This document shows, one piece after another, positions 24,214 to 31,873 of a stretch of DNA of 40,821 nt. Origin of the DNA: Actinomycetota bacterium. Lineage in GTDB: Bacteria > Actinomycetota > Acidimicrobiia > Acidimicrobiales > Microtrichaceae. The DNA is taken from the NCBI GenBank assembly GCA_005777415.1, contig SXMI01000035.1, positions 1 through 40,821 on the forward strand, in the 5' to 3' direction. The translations under genes and the position numbers were made by a program. Under the pieces are notes generated by a model. That model was not told the DNA's origin and made no database searches. It worked only from the letters and a program-made list of their open reading frames with translations. Positions within the stretch are counted from its first letter, which is position 1. Each line of letters begins with the position of its first letter.

Positions 24214-25157
24214 CTCGACGGATGTCCGCAGCCGAGCGGGCCGAGCGGATCATGAGCATCGTGCCGTGGCTCGTCACCCCGGGCGGTGTCTCGATCAGCG
24301 AGACCTGCGCGACCTTCCAGATCGAGCGGGAGGAGTTGCTCGAGGACCTGAGGTTGTTGTTCGTCAACGTCGGCGTGCACCCCTTCACCCCGGATGCCCG
24401 GGTCGACGTGTTCATCGAGGAGGAGGACGACACCGTCGAGGTCCTGCTGGGCGACTTCTTCCGTCGGCCGCTGCGTCTGGATGCCGACGAGGCCCTCACG
24501 ATCGTCGCGGCGGCGCGGGTGCTGATCGCATCGGGGCACGAGGACCCCCACCTCCTCGCCGCCGTCGAGAAGGTCGAACGGGTGCTGGGCAGCGGCGACC
24601 GCCTGGTCGCCGTCGAGCTCGGGGCGATCGACCCCGGCGTCCTGGCCGAGGTGCGCAGGGCGCTGGAGGACGGCCTGCAGCTGCGGATCCGCTACCACTC
24701 CTTCGGCCGGGACCAGGTCGGTGAACGGACGGTCGAGCCCCACTCGCTGCGGTCCCGTGACGGCCGCTGGTACCTCACCGCATGGTGCACGAGCGCCGAG
24801 GAGGAGCGTGTCTTCCGTCTGGATCGGGTGCTCGCGGCCGAGACCCTGGACGAGCCGGTGGTGAGCGATCCCCCCGCGCAGGATGCGCTGTTCGACTTCG
24901 CGGCCAGCGGGCGGTCGATCCGGATGGTGCTGGGCCCATCGGACCGGTGGGTGGCCACCCAGTACCCCACGGAGTCGGAGCGCACCCTCGATGACGGCCG
25001 GGTGGAGGTCGTGTTGTCGGTCGGATCCACGGCATGGTTGGAGCGGCTGCTCCTGCGCATGGACCCCGACACGGTGGTCGAGGACGCCACCACCGGACTG
25101 CCGCTCGACGATGTCCGTCGAGCGGCGGCACAGCGGATCATCGATCGCCACGGGTGA
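24210..25157 (+). CDS. pafC: WYL-domain transcriptional regulator PafC
   Basis: 315 residues and partner of PafB. The N-terminal winged-helix region starts AAERAERIMSIVPWLVTPGGVSI and includes EELLEDLRLLFVNVG; the WYL domain includes ERTVEPHSLRSRDGRWYLTAW and RVFRLDRVLAAE; the WCX domain follows and ends DDVRRAAAQRIIDRHG. The N-terminal DNA-binding part is somewhat divergent, as usual for PafC. The GTG at 24210 overlaps the pafB stop (GTGA); an ATG at 24222 is a possible alternative. Confidence 0.9.
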   Translation: MTRRMSAAERAERIMSIVPWLVTPGGVSISETCATFQIEREELLEDLRLLFVNVGVHPFTPDARVDVFIEEEDDTVEVLLGDFFRRPLRLDADEALTIVAAARVLIASGHEDPHLLAAVEKVERVLGSGDRLVAVELGAIDPGVLAEVRRALEDGLQLRIRYHSFGRDQVGERTVEPHSLRSRDGRWYLTAWCTSAEEERVFRLDRVLAAETLDEPVVSDPPAQDALFDFAASGRSIRMVLGPSDRWVATQYPTESERTLDDGRVEVVLSVGSTAWLERLLLRMDPDTVVEDATTGLPLDDVRRAAAQRIIDRHG

Positions 25158-25187
25158 GGGTGGACCACGGCGACCTGTTCGCACCGG

Positions 25188-25193
25188 TAGCGT
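25188..25193 (+). promoter_or_regulatory. -10 box before lepB, with a possible 8-codon leader peptide
   Basis: TAGCGT, eight bases, then GTG at 25202, which opens an eight-codon frame (25202-25228) whose TGA overlaps the lepB GTG. Transcription from this box would make that mini-frame leaderless and couple it to lepB. Confidence 0.4.
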
Positions 25194-25224
25194 GCCGGAT
25201 CGTGGATCCAGGGCGGAGCGCAAC

Positions 25225-25773
25225 GTGAGGCGGAACCAGACCGGAGGGATCCGCGGGCTCGTCGAGTGGGTGGCCATCGTGGTCGGGGCCGTCCTCGTGG
25301 CGCTCCTCGTCAAGACCTACCTGGTCCAGGCGTTCCGGATCCCGTCGTCGTCCATGGAGCAGACGCTGCTCGTGGGTGACCGGGTCATGGTCAACAAGCT
25401 CAGCTACCGGCTCGGCGACGTCGCGCCGGGGGACGTCGTGGTGTTCGAACGGCCGACCGGCGCCCCGGGTGGTGCCGACGCTCCCGAGGACCTCATCAAG
25501 CGGGTCGTGGCGGTCGGCGGGGACACGGTCCAGACCGTCGACGGCCGTCTGGTCCGCAACGGCGAGCCGGTCGACGAGCCCTACCTGGCGCCGGGCAGCA
25601 CCACGACCGGGATCGAACAGCCCGTGACCATCCCCGACGGTCAGGTGTGGGTGATGGGCGACAACCGGAACAACTCGAGCGACAGCCGGGTCTTCGGCCC
25701 GGTGGACGAGTCGACCATCGTCGGACAGGCGTTCGTCATCATGTGGCCCCCGGGGCGATTCGGCACGCTCTGA
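25225..25773 (+). CDS. lepB: Signal peptidase I
   Basis: 182 residues. It cleaves signal peptides of Sec- and Tat-exported proteins at the outer face of the membrane. One N-terminal membrane helix (about 12-31) is followed by box B PSSSMEQTLLVGDR with nucleophile S43, box D LIKRVVAVGGD with general base K92, and box E GDNRNNSSDSR near 150. Length is typical for a short Gram-positive type enzyme. The GTG at 25225 has GGCGGAGC upstream; a GTG at 25192 would add 11 residues but overlaps the -10 box. It is convergent with the GDPD gene, 107 bp away. Confidence 0.93.
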   Translation: MRRNQTGGIRGLVEWVAIVVGAVLVALLVKTYLVQAFRIPSSSMEQTLLVGDRVMVNKLSYRLGDVAPGDVVVFERPTGAPGGADAPEDLIKRVVAVGGDTVQTVDGRLVRNGEPVDEPYLAPGSTTTGIEQPVTIPDGQVWVMGDNRNNSSDSRVFGPVDESTIVGQAFVIMWPPGRFGTL

Positions 25774-25814
25774 TCGGCACCGCCGCCGCGATCGTTGCCC
25801 GGCGACGGTCAGAG

Positions 25815-25904
25815 CTCGGCGACGGGTGATTGCTCGGCGAGGTGTCAGGGCTCGGCGAGGTGTCAGGGCTCGGCGAGGTGTCAGGGCTCGGCGACGGGAC
25901 GGCC
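25815..25904 (+). repeat. 18-bp tandem repeat at the 3' end of the GDPD gene
   Basis: Three perfect copies of CTCGGCGAGGTGTCAGGG (25833-25886) are flanked by one degenerate copy on each side (25815-25832 and 25887-25904). The right-hand copy holds the last codons of the GDPD gene; each perfect copy repeats the minus-strand sequence for Ala-Glu-Pro-stop. The repeat fills much of the 107-bp gap 25774-25880 between convergent lepB and GDPD genes, in which nothing else is evident. Confidence 0.85.
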
Positions 25905-26615
25905 CGAGGCGGCGTCGACCATCCGGTCGACGTGATCGGAGTAGAGCCCGTCGACCCACCAGTCCAGGAGCTGGTGCAGCGTCCGGCCGTGCTGGGCGTC
26001 CCAGCCCAGCACCCGGCGCTGGAACCTGCGGTAGAGGGCGATGCGACCCGGGTTCCACTCGCTGTGGTGCAGGTTGACGGCGTCGACGGCCGCCGCACGC
26101 AGATCGGCGGCGTGCCGTTCGCAGCCGCCGTCGAGCAGACCGACGAACGTGGAGTGCACCAGCACCGAACCGGGGCAGTCCGGGCGCCAGCCGGCGAGCG
26201 TGGCGAGGTCGTCGTGGCACAGCCACAGCTGAGCCGTGGCCCCGTGCGCCTCGGCCACCTCGAGTGTCGGTCCGAATGCGGCGGCGTCCTTGACGTCCAG
26301 GGACAGCGGCAGGTCGGCCCCCACCGTCCGGTAGAGCTCCTCGAGCGACGGGATGTGGTCGGGGAGCGCCGACCGGTCCACCGAGGCGATGGGGCGCCGA
26401 CGCAGCCGTCCCCCGACGACCCCGTCGTGGTCGAGCACGGCGACGCCGTCGGCGGTCACCCAGACGTCGCTCTCGAGGCCGGTCGCGCCCAGTCGCACGG
26501 CCAGCTCGAAGGCGGCGAGGGTGTTCTCCCGCTCGTGGGCCCGCGCCCCCCGATGGGCGAAGAGCACGGTCCGGCGGCCAGCGTTCGGTAGCGTCACCGG
26601 GAGAGTGTGCCGCAT
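25881..26615 (-). CDS. Glycerophosphodiester phosphodiesterase family protein
   Basis: 244 residues, TIM-barrel GDPD fold. It hydrolyses glycerophosphodiesters from phospholipid turnover to glycerol-3-phosphate and an alcohol. FAHRG near residue 19, ERENTLAAFE near 28-37, GLESDVWVTADGVAVLDHD near 47-65 and LSLDVKD near 105 give the catalytic His pair and the Glu/Asp metal ligands. No signal peptide is seen, so it is cytosolic. The ATG at 26615 or the in-frame GTG at 26597 could start it; the latter leaves only four residues before the first strand. Its 3' end is the source of the tandem repeat. Confidence 0.88.
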   Translation of the reverse strand: MRHTLPVTLPNAGRRTVLFAHRGARAHERENTLAAFELAVRLGATGLESDVWVTADGVAVLDHDGVVGGRLRRRPIASVDRSALPDHIPSLEELYRTVGADLPLSLDVKDAAAFGPTLEVAEAHGATAQLWLCHDDLATLAGWRPDCPGSVLVHSTFVGLLDGGCERHAADLRAAAVDAVNLHHSEWNPGRIALYRRFQRRVLGWDAQHGRTLHQLLDWWVDGLYSDHVDRMVDAASGRPVAEP

Positions 26616-26756
26616 GCCGCCGGGGCCCGGGGATCCCTGGGCGGGGTGGGGATCGGGGCCCGTGCCCCCGGGGTTCCGGGTTCTCGAAGGTTTTTTGTCA
26701 ACCCGTCGGTGGTGGCGTCCGTTAACACCGGGGCACGAAGGGAACGGAGCATCCAC

Positions 26757-27089
26757 ATGGCACTGATCAAGGCAACGTGCAGCGACTGCGGCGACGTCGA
26801 GCTGCGCTCGAAGGACCTGACGGTCCGGATCTGTGAGGACACCTCCGAGGCCACGTACTCGTTCCGTTGTCCGGTCTGCCGCATGGTCGAGGTTCGAACC
26901 GCTGAGGAGCACATCGTCGACGTCCTCCTCGCTGCGGGCGTGCGCTGCACCGAGTGGCACCTGCCGGCGGAGCTCCGGGAGCCGCACCGGGGACCGGCGA
27001 TCTGCCACGACGACGTCCTCGACTTCCACGACGTCCTGGAGCGCCCCGACTGGTTCGAGACCCTGGCGTCGATGACGCCGAGGAGCTGA
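26757..27089 (+). CDS. Small zinc-ribbon protein of unknown function
   Basis: 110 residues. It opens ALIKATCSDCGDVELRSKDL and has a second pair FRCPVCR, so two CxxC knuckles 30 residues apart form a likely zinc ribbon over residues 7-45. The rest is helical with several acidic and His residues (ICHDDVLDFHDVL). Such proteins occur widely in this group of actinobacteria without known role. The ATG follows GGGAACGGAGC. Upstream is a rare T-run, with TTGTCA at 26695-26700 on the plus strand and TTGACA on the minus strand at the same place; no matching -10 is clear. Confidence 0.68.
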   Translation: MALIKATCSDCGDVELRSKDLTVRICEDTSEATYSFRCPVCRMVEVRTAEEHIVDVLLAAGVRCTEWHLPAELREPHRGPAICHDDVLDFHDVLERPDWFETLASMTPRS

Positions 27090-27090
27090 G

Positions 27091-27285
27091 GTGACCCCGG
27101 TCCTGATCGCCTGCTGCCTGCTGGTCACGGCGTCGGCCGCAGCGGTGCTGTCGGGCTCGGCGCGGCGGATTCGCTCGGCTGTGGACTCCGTACGGACCGG
27201 GACGCACCACGTCGGGTTCCATCACGAACTGCGTCTGGACGCCCGCCGACTGGGCGCTGCACTCGACGATCGCTCCGACCGGTAG
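27091..27285 (+). CDS. Very small membrane protein
   Basis: 64 residues: an N-terminal hydrophobic helix (about 3-22, LIACCLLVTASAAAVLSGSA) followed by a basic, His/Arg-rich tail. No family was recognised. The GTG begins two bases after the preceding TGA, so it is probably co-translated with the zinc-ribbon gene. It ends in TAG, which doubles as the beginning of the tatB -10 box. Coding status rests on position and the membrane helix, hence only moderate confidence. Confidence 0.5.
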   Translation: MTPVLIACCLLVTASAAAVLSGSARRIRSAVDSVRTGTHHVGFHHELRLDARRLGAALDDRSDR

Positions 27286-27288
27286 CAT
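27283..27288 (+). promoter_or_regulatory. -10 box for leaderless tatB, sharing the upstream TAG stop
   Basis: TAGCAT, six bases, then ATG at 27295; the TAG is the stop of the 64-residue gene. Confidence 0.55.
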
Positions 27289-27294
27289 GCGGCC

Positions 27295-27744
27295 ATGGCC
27301 GGGAGCGGCCTGACCGGCTTCCTCCAGAACTTCGGCGGCGGGGAGATCCTGCTCATCGTGCTCGCCGCGCTCGTGATTCTGGGTCCCGACCGCCTCCCGG
27401 AGGCGGGACGCAGCATCGGGCGCGCGATCCACAAGGTGCGATCGATGTCCTCCGGGGTGGAGTCGCAGGTCCGGGACGTGATCGACGACCCGGCGATGCA
27501 GTCCATCCGTGAGCTCGGCGAGTTCGCCGCCCGCCCGCGTCAGAAGCTGGCCCAGTACGCCCTCGAGGCCGAGGCCGAGGCCCGGGCCGGCACGCAGGCC
27601 GCAGCACCGGTCACCCAGACGGCTCCAGGCGCGGAGCCGGTGACCCAGCCGGCTCCCGCCGCCGAGCCGGGGACGGCCGCCGACCGGGAAACCGGCGACG
27701 CCGCCCCGGACGGTCCGCCCACGAGCGAGCCCGAGAGCGTCTGA
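27295..27744 (+). CDS. tatB: Sec-independent translocase subunit TatB
   Basis: 149 residues. It has an N-terminal membrane helix with EILLIVLAALVILGPDRLPE at about 17-36, a hinge, and an amphipathic helix (AGRSIGRAIHKVRSMSSGVE). The acidic residue at the head of the helix and GP in the hinge favour TatB over TatA. The last 55 residues are an Ala/Pro/Thr/Glu-rich disordered tail with near-repeats (APVTQTAPGAEPVTQPAPAA). It forms the receptor with TatC for folded twin-arginine substrates. tatC follows at three bases. A separate small tatA lies at 35094. Confidence 0.85.
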   Translation: MAGSGLTGFLQNFGGGEILLIVLAALVILGPDRLPEAGRSIGRAIHKVRSMSSGVESQVRDVIDDPAMQSIRELGEFAARPRQKLAQYALEAEAEARAGTQAAAPVTQTAPGAEPVTQPAPAAEPGTAADRETGDAAPDGPPTSEPESV

Positions 27745-27747
27745 CAC

Positions 27748-28563
27748 GTGGCGTCGGTCCTCAAGGGAGCTGAGCGGGACGCGGGGAACATGGCCCTCGG
27801 CGACCACCTGGCCGAGTTGCGGACCCGACTGCTCATCTGCGTCGGCACGATCGTCGTCATGATGATCCCGGCCTGGTTCCTCTACCCGTGGATCACCGAC
27901 GTCCTCAACCAGCCCTACTGCGACGCCGTCCGCAACGTGGAACCCGAGGCGAGCTGCAAGTTCCTCGAGACCAACCTGCTCGAGCCGTTCACCCTGCGAC
28001 TGCGCATCGCCGGGTACGGCGCCCTGTTCCTGGCCATGCCGGTGATGATGTGGCAGCTCTGGCGATTCGTCGCACCCGGCCTCTACAAGCGGGAGCGGCG
28101 CTACGCGCTGGCGTTCACCCTCTCCAGCCTGGCGCTGTTCGCCGCCGGCGCCGCCGTGGCCTACGTGACGCTGACCAAGGCTGTCGAGTTCCTCGTCACG
28201 CTCGGCGGGCCGGACGTGGAGATCCGCTCCGGGATCGGGAACTTCGTCAAGTTCTCCATGTTCATGATGTTGGCGTTCGGGGTGGGCTTCCAGTTCCCCG
28301 TGCTGGTCGTCGCCCTCCAGATGGTCGGCGTGGTCACCCCCCAGCGGCTGGCGTCCTGGCGACGACAGATCATCGTGGGCATCGTGATCATCGCGGCCGG
28401 GATCACACCGAGTGGCGACCCGATCTCCATGCTGGCGCTGGCGGTCCCCATGTACCTGTTCTTCGAGCTGAGCCTGCTCCTCGGCCGCCTGTTCCTCTGG
28501 CGCCGGGCCCGCAGGGAGGGTGCGCCCGAGACCGAGCCCGCATCCGTCGACCCGACGCCGTGA
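27748..28563 (+). CDS. tatC: Sec-independent translocase subunit TatC
   Basis: 271 residues, six membrane spans. Family marks: MALGDHLAELRTRL near 15-28 (the twin-arginine-binding N-terminus), FRLRIAGY-like TLRLRIAGYGALFLAMPVMMWQ near 85-105, FVAPGLYKRERRYA near 107-120, and the last helices with ITPSGDPISMLALAVPMYLFFELS. It recognises RR signal peptides with TatB. The GTG start is followed by about 14 variable residues. Its stop overlaps the helY GTG (GTGA). Confidence 0.95.
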   Translation: MASVLKGAERDAGNMALGDHLAELRTRLLICVGTIVVMMIPAWFLYPWITDVLNQPYCDAVRNVEPEASCKFLETNLLEPFTLRLRIAGYGALFLAMPVMMWQLWRFVAPGLYKRERRYALAFTLSSLALFAAGAAVAYVTLTKAVEFLVTLGGPDVEIRSGIGNFVKFSMFMMLAFGVGFQFPVLVVALQMVGVVTPQRLASWRRQIIVGIVIIAAGITPSGDPISMLALAVPMYLFFELSLLLGRLFLWRRARREGAPETEPASVDPTP

Positions 28564-31193
28564 CGGGTCCCGCCGACGGGCCCCGACGGATCCGTCACGA
28601 CTTCCCGCTCGACGACTTCCAGGTCCGGGCGATGGAGGCCCTGGACCGGGGCGAGAACGTGCTGGTGAGCGCCCCGACCGGCTCGGGCAAGACGGTGGTC
28701 GCGCAGCACGCCGTGAACCTGGCGCTCGACGAGGGGTTGCGGGTGGCGTACACCGCGCCCATCAAGGCGCTGAGCAACCAGGTCCACCGGGACCTCGTCG
28801 CCCAACTCGGCCGGGAGGAGGTGGGACTGCTGACCGGCGACCACTCCGTCCAGGCCGACGCCCCGGTCGTCGTCATGACCACCGAGGTCCTCCGGAACAT
28901 GATCTACGCCCGGTCCGGCGGACTGGACTCGCTCCGCTGGATCGTGCTCGACGAGGTCCACTTCCTCCAGGACGCGTACCGCGGCCCCGTCTGGGAGGAG
29001 GTCCTGGTCCACGCTCCCCCGGGGATCGGATTCGTGTGCCTGTCCGCGACCGTCTCGAACGCCGACGAGCTGGGCGAGTGGATCCGGACGCTCCGGGGGC
29101 CCACGACGACGGTCGTGAGCCACGTGCGTCCGGTCGAGCTCGAGTCGCTGTACCTGGTGGGGGACCGGAGCGCACCCGAGGACCACCTCCTGCCGGTGCT
29201 GATCGACGATCGACCCAACGAGGTCGGCCGGCGTTTCGACGTCGAGGGACGCGACGGTCCCCGGGATCGAGGTCGATCACGCGGGCGTCAGGGGGACCGC
29301 CGCTTCCGGACGCCCCGGCGGATCGAGGTCGTGGAACGACTCGCCGCCGAGGGACTGTTGCCGTGCATCACCTTCGTGTTCAGCCGGGCCGGGTGCGACG
29401 ACGCGGCGCGGGCCTGTCTGGACGCCGGTGTCCGACTCACCGAGCCCGAGGAGCGCGCCGAGATCCGCCGCATCGCGGAGGAACGGACCGCCGAGCTCGG
29501 CGATCGTGACCTGGACGTCCTCGGTTTCGACACCTGGCTGGCGGCGCTGGAGGTCGGGGTGGCCTCGCACCACGCCGGCCTGGTCCCGGCGTTCCGCGAG
29601 GCCGTCGAGGCCTGCTTCGTGCGCGGGCTCGTCAAGGTGGTCTTCGCCACCGAGACGCTGGCGCTCGGGATCAACGTCCCGGCCCGATCCGTGGTGCTCG
29701 AACGGCTCAGCCGGTTCACCGGGGAGCACCACGAGTTCCTCTCGGCGGCGACCTTCACCCAGCTCACGGGCCGGGCCGGGCGGCGTGGGATCGACGACCG
29801 GGGCGCAGCCGTCGTCCTGTGGTCGCCGTTCGTGACCTTCGACCAGGTGGCACGACTCGCGGCGAGCCGGGACTATCCGCTGGTCTCCGCCTTCCGGCCC
29901 ACCTACAACATGGCTGCCAACCTGGTCGTCCGCTACGACCGGGACCAGGCCCTCGAGGTGCTCGGGCGGAGCTTCGCTCAGTTCCAGGCCGATCGAGCCT
30001 CGGTGCACCTGCGGCGGCGTCTCGACGAGGTGGCGCGGACGCTCGAGGAGCTGGGTCCCCTCGACGCGGCCGCCGAGTCCTACGTGGAACTGCACCAGCA
30101 GGTGGCCGAGCTGCGTTCCCGGCGCCGGAGCGGCCGACGGACGGTGCTGGACTCGCTCGCGGCGCTGGTCCCGGGCGACGTGGTGGAGCGTCCTGGCGAC
30201 CGGGGCGGCCGGCTGCTCGTCGTCCTGTCCGTCGCCAACCGGGCCCGGGGCGGCGTCCGGGTCCGCACCTGCACCCCCGGCGGAGTGGTCGTCTCGCTGC
30301 ACCAGCACAACGTCCGGGAGCCCATCGAGCCCGTCGCTCGGGTCGATCTGCCGGTCCCGTACGTCCCCGCCGACGAGGGGTTCCGGCGCGAGGCCGGAGC
30401 GCGGCTGCGTCGGGTGGACACCAGACGGACCCGGCGGCCGGGTCGGCGACGCGCCCCTCGGCCCGAGGATCGGGCGCACGCCGCAGCCCGGGCCGAGCTC
30501 GAGTCCCATCCGGTGCACGAGCGTGGCGATCGGGAGGAGGTGCTCGACCGGGCCCGGCGCCGCCGGGACGCACTGGGCCGGATGGCGCAGCTCGAACGGC
30601 AGCTCGAGCGCCGAGGGGGCGGGCTCACCGAGCAGCTCGACTCCATGGTGAGACTCCTCGAGTCGTACCGGCTGGTCGACGGGTGGGAGCTGACCGATGC
30701 CGGTGAGCGACTGCGGCGGACCTACCACGAGGCCGACCTGTTGGTCTGCCTGGCGATCGAGGACGGCCTGTTCGACGGCCTGGACCCGTCGTCCCTGGCC
30801 GCGCTGTGCAGTTGTCTGACCTACGAGCACCGCAGCGCCGAGGCGCCGCCGCCGCCACGGTTCCCCACCACGGCCGTCCGGGACCGCCACGATCGTCTCG
30901 TGCTGCTCTCGGAACAGCTCCGGGAGCGGGAGCAGGCCGTGGGACTCCCGACGACGCGCGGCGTCGATCCCGGATTCGTGGACATGGCCTACCGGTGGAC
31001 CAGCGGCGAGGACCTGGCGTCGGTCCTCGACGAGGAGACCACCGGCGGCGACTTCGTGCGGACCAGCCGGCAGCTCGTGGACCTGCTGCGCCAGGTGGCG
31101 ACGCTCACCTCCGACGCCGGGGCGCGAGCGGCGGCGCGCGAGGCGGTCGATGCGGTGCAACGTGGCGTCGTCGAGCCGGGCGAGCGGTCGTGA
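28560..31193 (+). CDS. helY: SKI2-like DEAD/H-box RNA helicase HelY
   Basis: 877 residues. Helicase motifs: Q-like DDFQVRAMEA, motif I APTGSGKT at 38-45, Ia TAPIKALSNQ, motif II DEVH at 131-134, III SATVSNADE near 161, then TFVFSRAGCDD, FATETLALGINVPA and QLTGRAGRRGID (motif VI). A beta/helical DSHCT-like C-terminal half follows, as in Ski2/Mtr4 relatives. A low-complexity Arg-rich insert lies near 240-260, and another Arg-rich linker near 615-650. The family unwinds RNA or branched nucleic acids with ATP. The order tatC-helY is conserved in actinobacteria. The GTG overlaps the tatC stop. Confidence 0.92.
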   Translation: MTGPADGPRRIRHDFPLDDFQVRAMEALDRGENVLVSAPTGSGKTVVAQHAVNLALDEGLRVAYTAPIKALSNQVHRDLVAQLGREEVGLLTGDHSVQADAPVVVMTTEVLRNMIYARSGGLDSLRWIVLDEVHFLQDAYRGPVWEEVLVHAPPGIGFVCLSATVSNADELGEWIRTLRGPTTTVVSHVRPVELESLYLVGDRSAPEDHLLPVLIDDRPNEVGRRFDVEGRDGPRDRGRSRGRQGDRRFRTPRRIEVVERLAAEGLLPCITFVFSRAGCDDAARACLDAGVRLTEPEERAEIRRIAEERTAELGDRDLDVLGFDTWLAALEVGVASHHAGLVPAFREAVEACFVRGLVKVVFATETLALGINVPARSVVLERLSRFTGEHHEFLSAATFTQLTGRAGRRGIDDRGAAVVLWSPFVTFDQVARLAASRDYPLVSAFRPTYNMAANLVVRYDRDQALEVLGRSFAQFQADRASVHLRRRLDEVARTLEELGPLDAAAESYVELHQQVAELRSRRRSGRRTVLDSLAALVPGDVVERPGDRGGRLLVVLSVANRARGGVRVRTCTPGGVVVSLHQHNVREPIEPVARVDLPVPYVPADEGFRREAGARLRRVDTRRTRRPGRRRAPRPEDRAHAAARAELESHPVHERGDREEVLDRARRRRDALGRMAQLERQLERRGGGLTEQLDSMVRLLESYRLVDGWELTDAGERLRRTYHEADLLVCLAIEDGLFDGLDPSSLAALCSCLTYEHRSAEAPPPPRFPTTAVRDRHDRLVLLSEQLREREQAVGLPTTRGVDPGFVDMAYRWTSGEDLASVLDEETTGGDFVRTSRQLVDLLRQVATLTSDAGARAAAREAVDAVQRGVVEPGERS

Positions 31194-31834
31194 GCATCCG
31201 TCGGGGGGCCGACTGGGGCCGCCCGGTCCGGGCGGCGGCCGGGGCGCAGGTGATCGGCAGCGACGCCGAGCTCGCCGCCGTCGTCGGCTCGTCGGATGGT
31301 TCCGGCGAACCCGGTGAGCTGATCGTGACCGGAGGCGACCTGCACCGGACCCTCGGGGCCCCGGACCGACGGGACGTGACGAACGCCGAGCTGGTCGCCT
31401 TCGAGATCGACCTGGTCCGAGGTGTGGGTGTCCGACCGGACGGAACGGAGGTGGCCCTCCTCGCCGTGGCCCACGTGGTCGGACTCCCGGTCTCGAGGCG
31501 ACGAGGCGTCGAGGCGCTCTGGAGGGGGCCGTCGTTCGTCGCGGCGAACGCGGCGTTCCTGGGCGAGGCCAACATCGGCCCGAGGGCGCATCCCGGCGAC
31601 GGCCTGCTCGATGTGTCGTGGGGCGAGCTGCCACGGCGCGACCTCCGGGCGGCCCGCTCACGGATGCGCACGGGTTCCCACCTGCCCCACCCGGCGATCG
31701 AGGAGCGTCGGGCGTCGTCGTGGTCCGCCCCGGAGGGCACTCGCTACATCGTGCTCTGCGACGGCGTGGAGGTCGGTGAGCTGCGTGAAATCCGTCTCAC
31801 CGTGGAGCCCGACGCCGTCGTGGTCGCCGTCTGA
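31190..31834 (+). CDS. Protein resembling the C-terminal domain of YegS/DgkB-type lipid kinases
   Basis: 214 residues. The segment FVAANAAFLGEANIGPRAHP then GDGLLDVSWG (residues about 113-146) and the closing ELREIRLTVEPDAVVVAV resemble the beta-sandwich C-terminal domain of diacylglycerol/sphingosine-type kinases (VxN-x-GEANIAPxAxxxDGxLDV...). The ATP-binding N-terminal domain with GGDGT is absent; the first 100 residues instead form a short beta region with SDAELAAVV and GELIVTGGDLHRTLG. Either a stand-alone regulatory or lipid-binding relative or a shortened kinase is possible. The GTG overlaps the helY stop, so the two are coupled. Confidence 0.6.
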   Translation: MSIRRGADWGRPVRAAAGAQVIGSDAELAAVVGSSDGSGEPGELIVTGGDLHRTLGAPDRRDVTNAELVAFEIDLVRGVGVRPDGTEVALLAVAHVVGLPVSRRRGVEALWRGPSFVAANAAFLGEANIGPRAHPGDGLLDVSWGELPRRDLRAARSRMRTGSHLPHPAIEERRASSWSAPEGTRYIVLCDGVEVGELREIRLTVEPDAVVVAV

Positions 31835-31873
31835 GTCGGAGGTGGCTGGTTCCCGGGGGCCGACCACGCGACC

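Noticed and set aside
25815..25904. CRISPR array
   Set aside because: Units are directly adjacent 18-mers without spacers, so this is a simple tandem repeat.
26695..26726. TTGTCA near GTTAAC as a PafBC-type (RecA-independent damage) promoter
   Set aside because: The motif lacks the continued GTG and a TAnnnT at the right distance, so it does not fit the mycobacterial pattern well enough.
29277..31661. A 794-codon minus-strand open frame over helY
   Set aside because: It is antisense to intact helicase motifs and has no recognisable domain.
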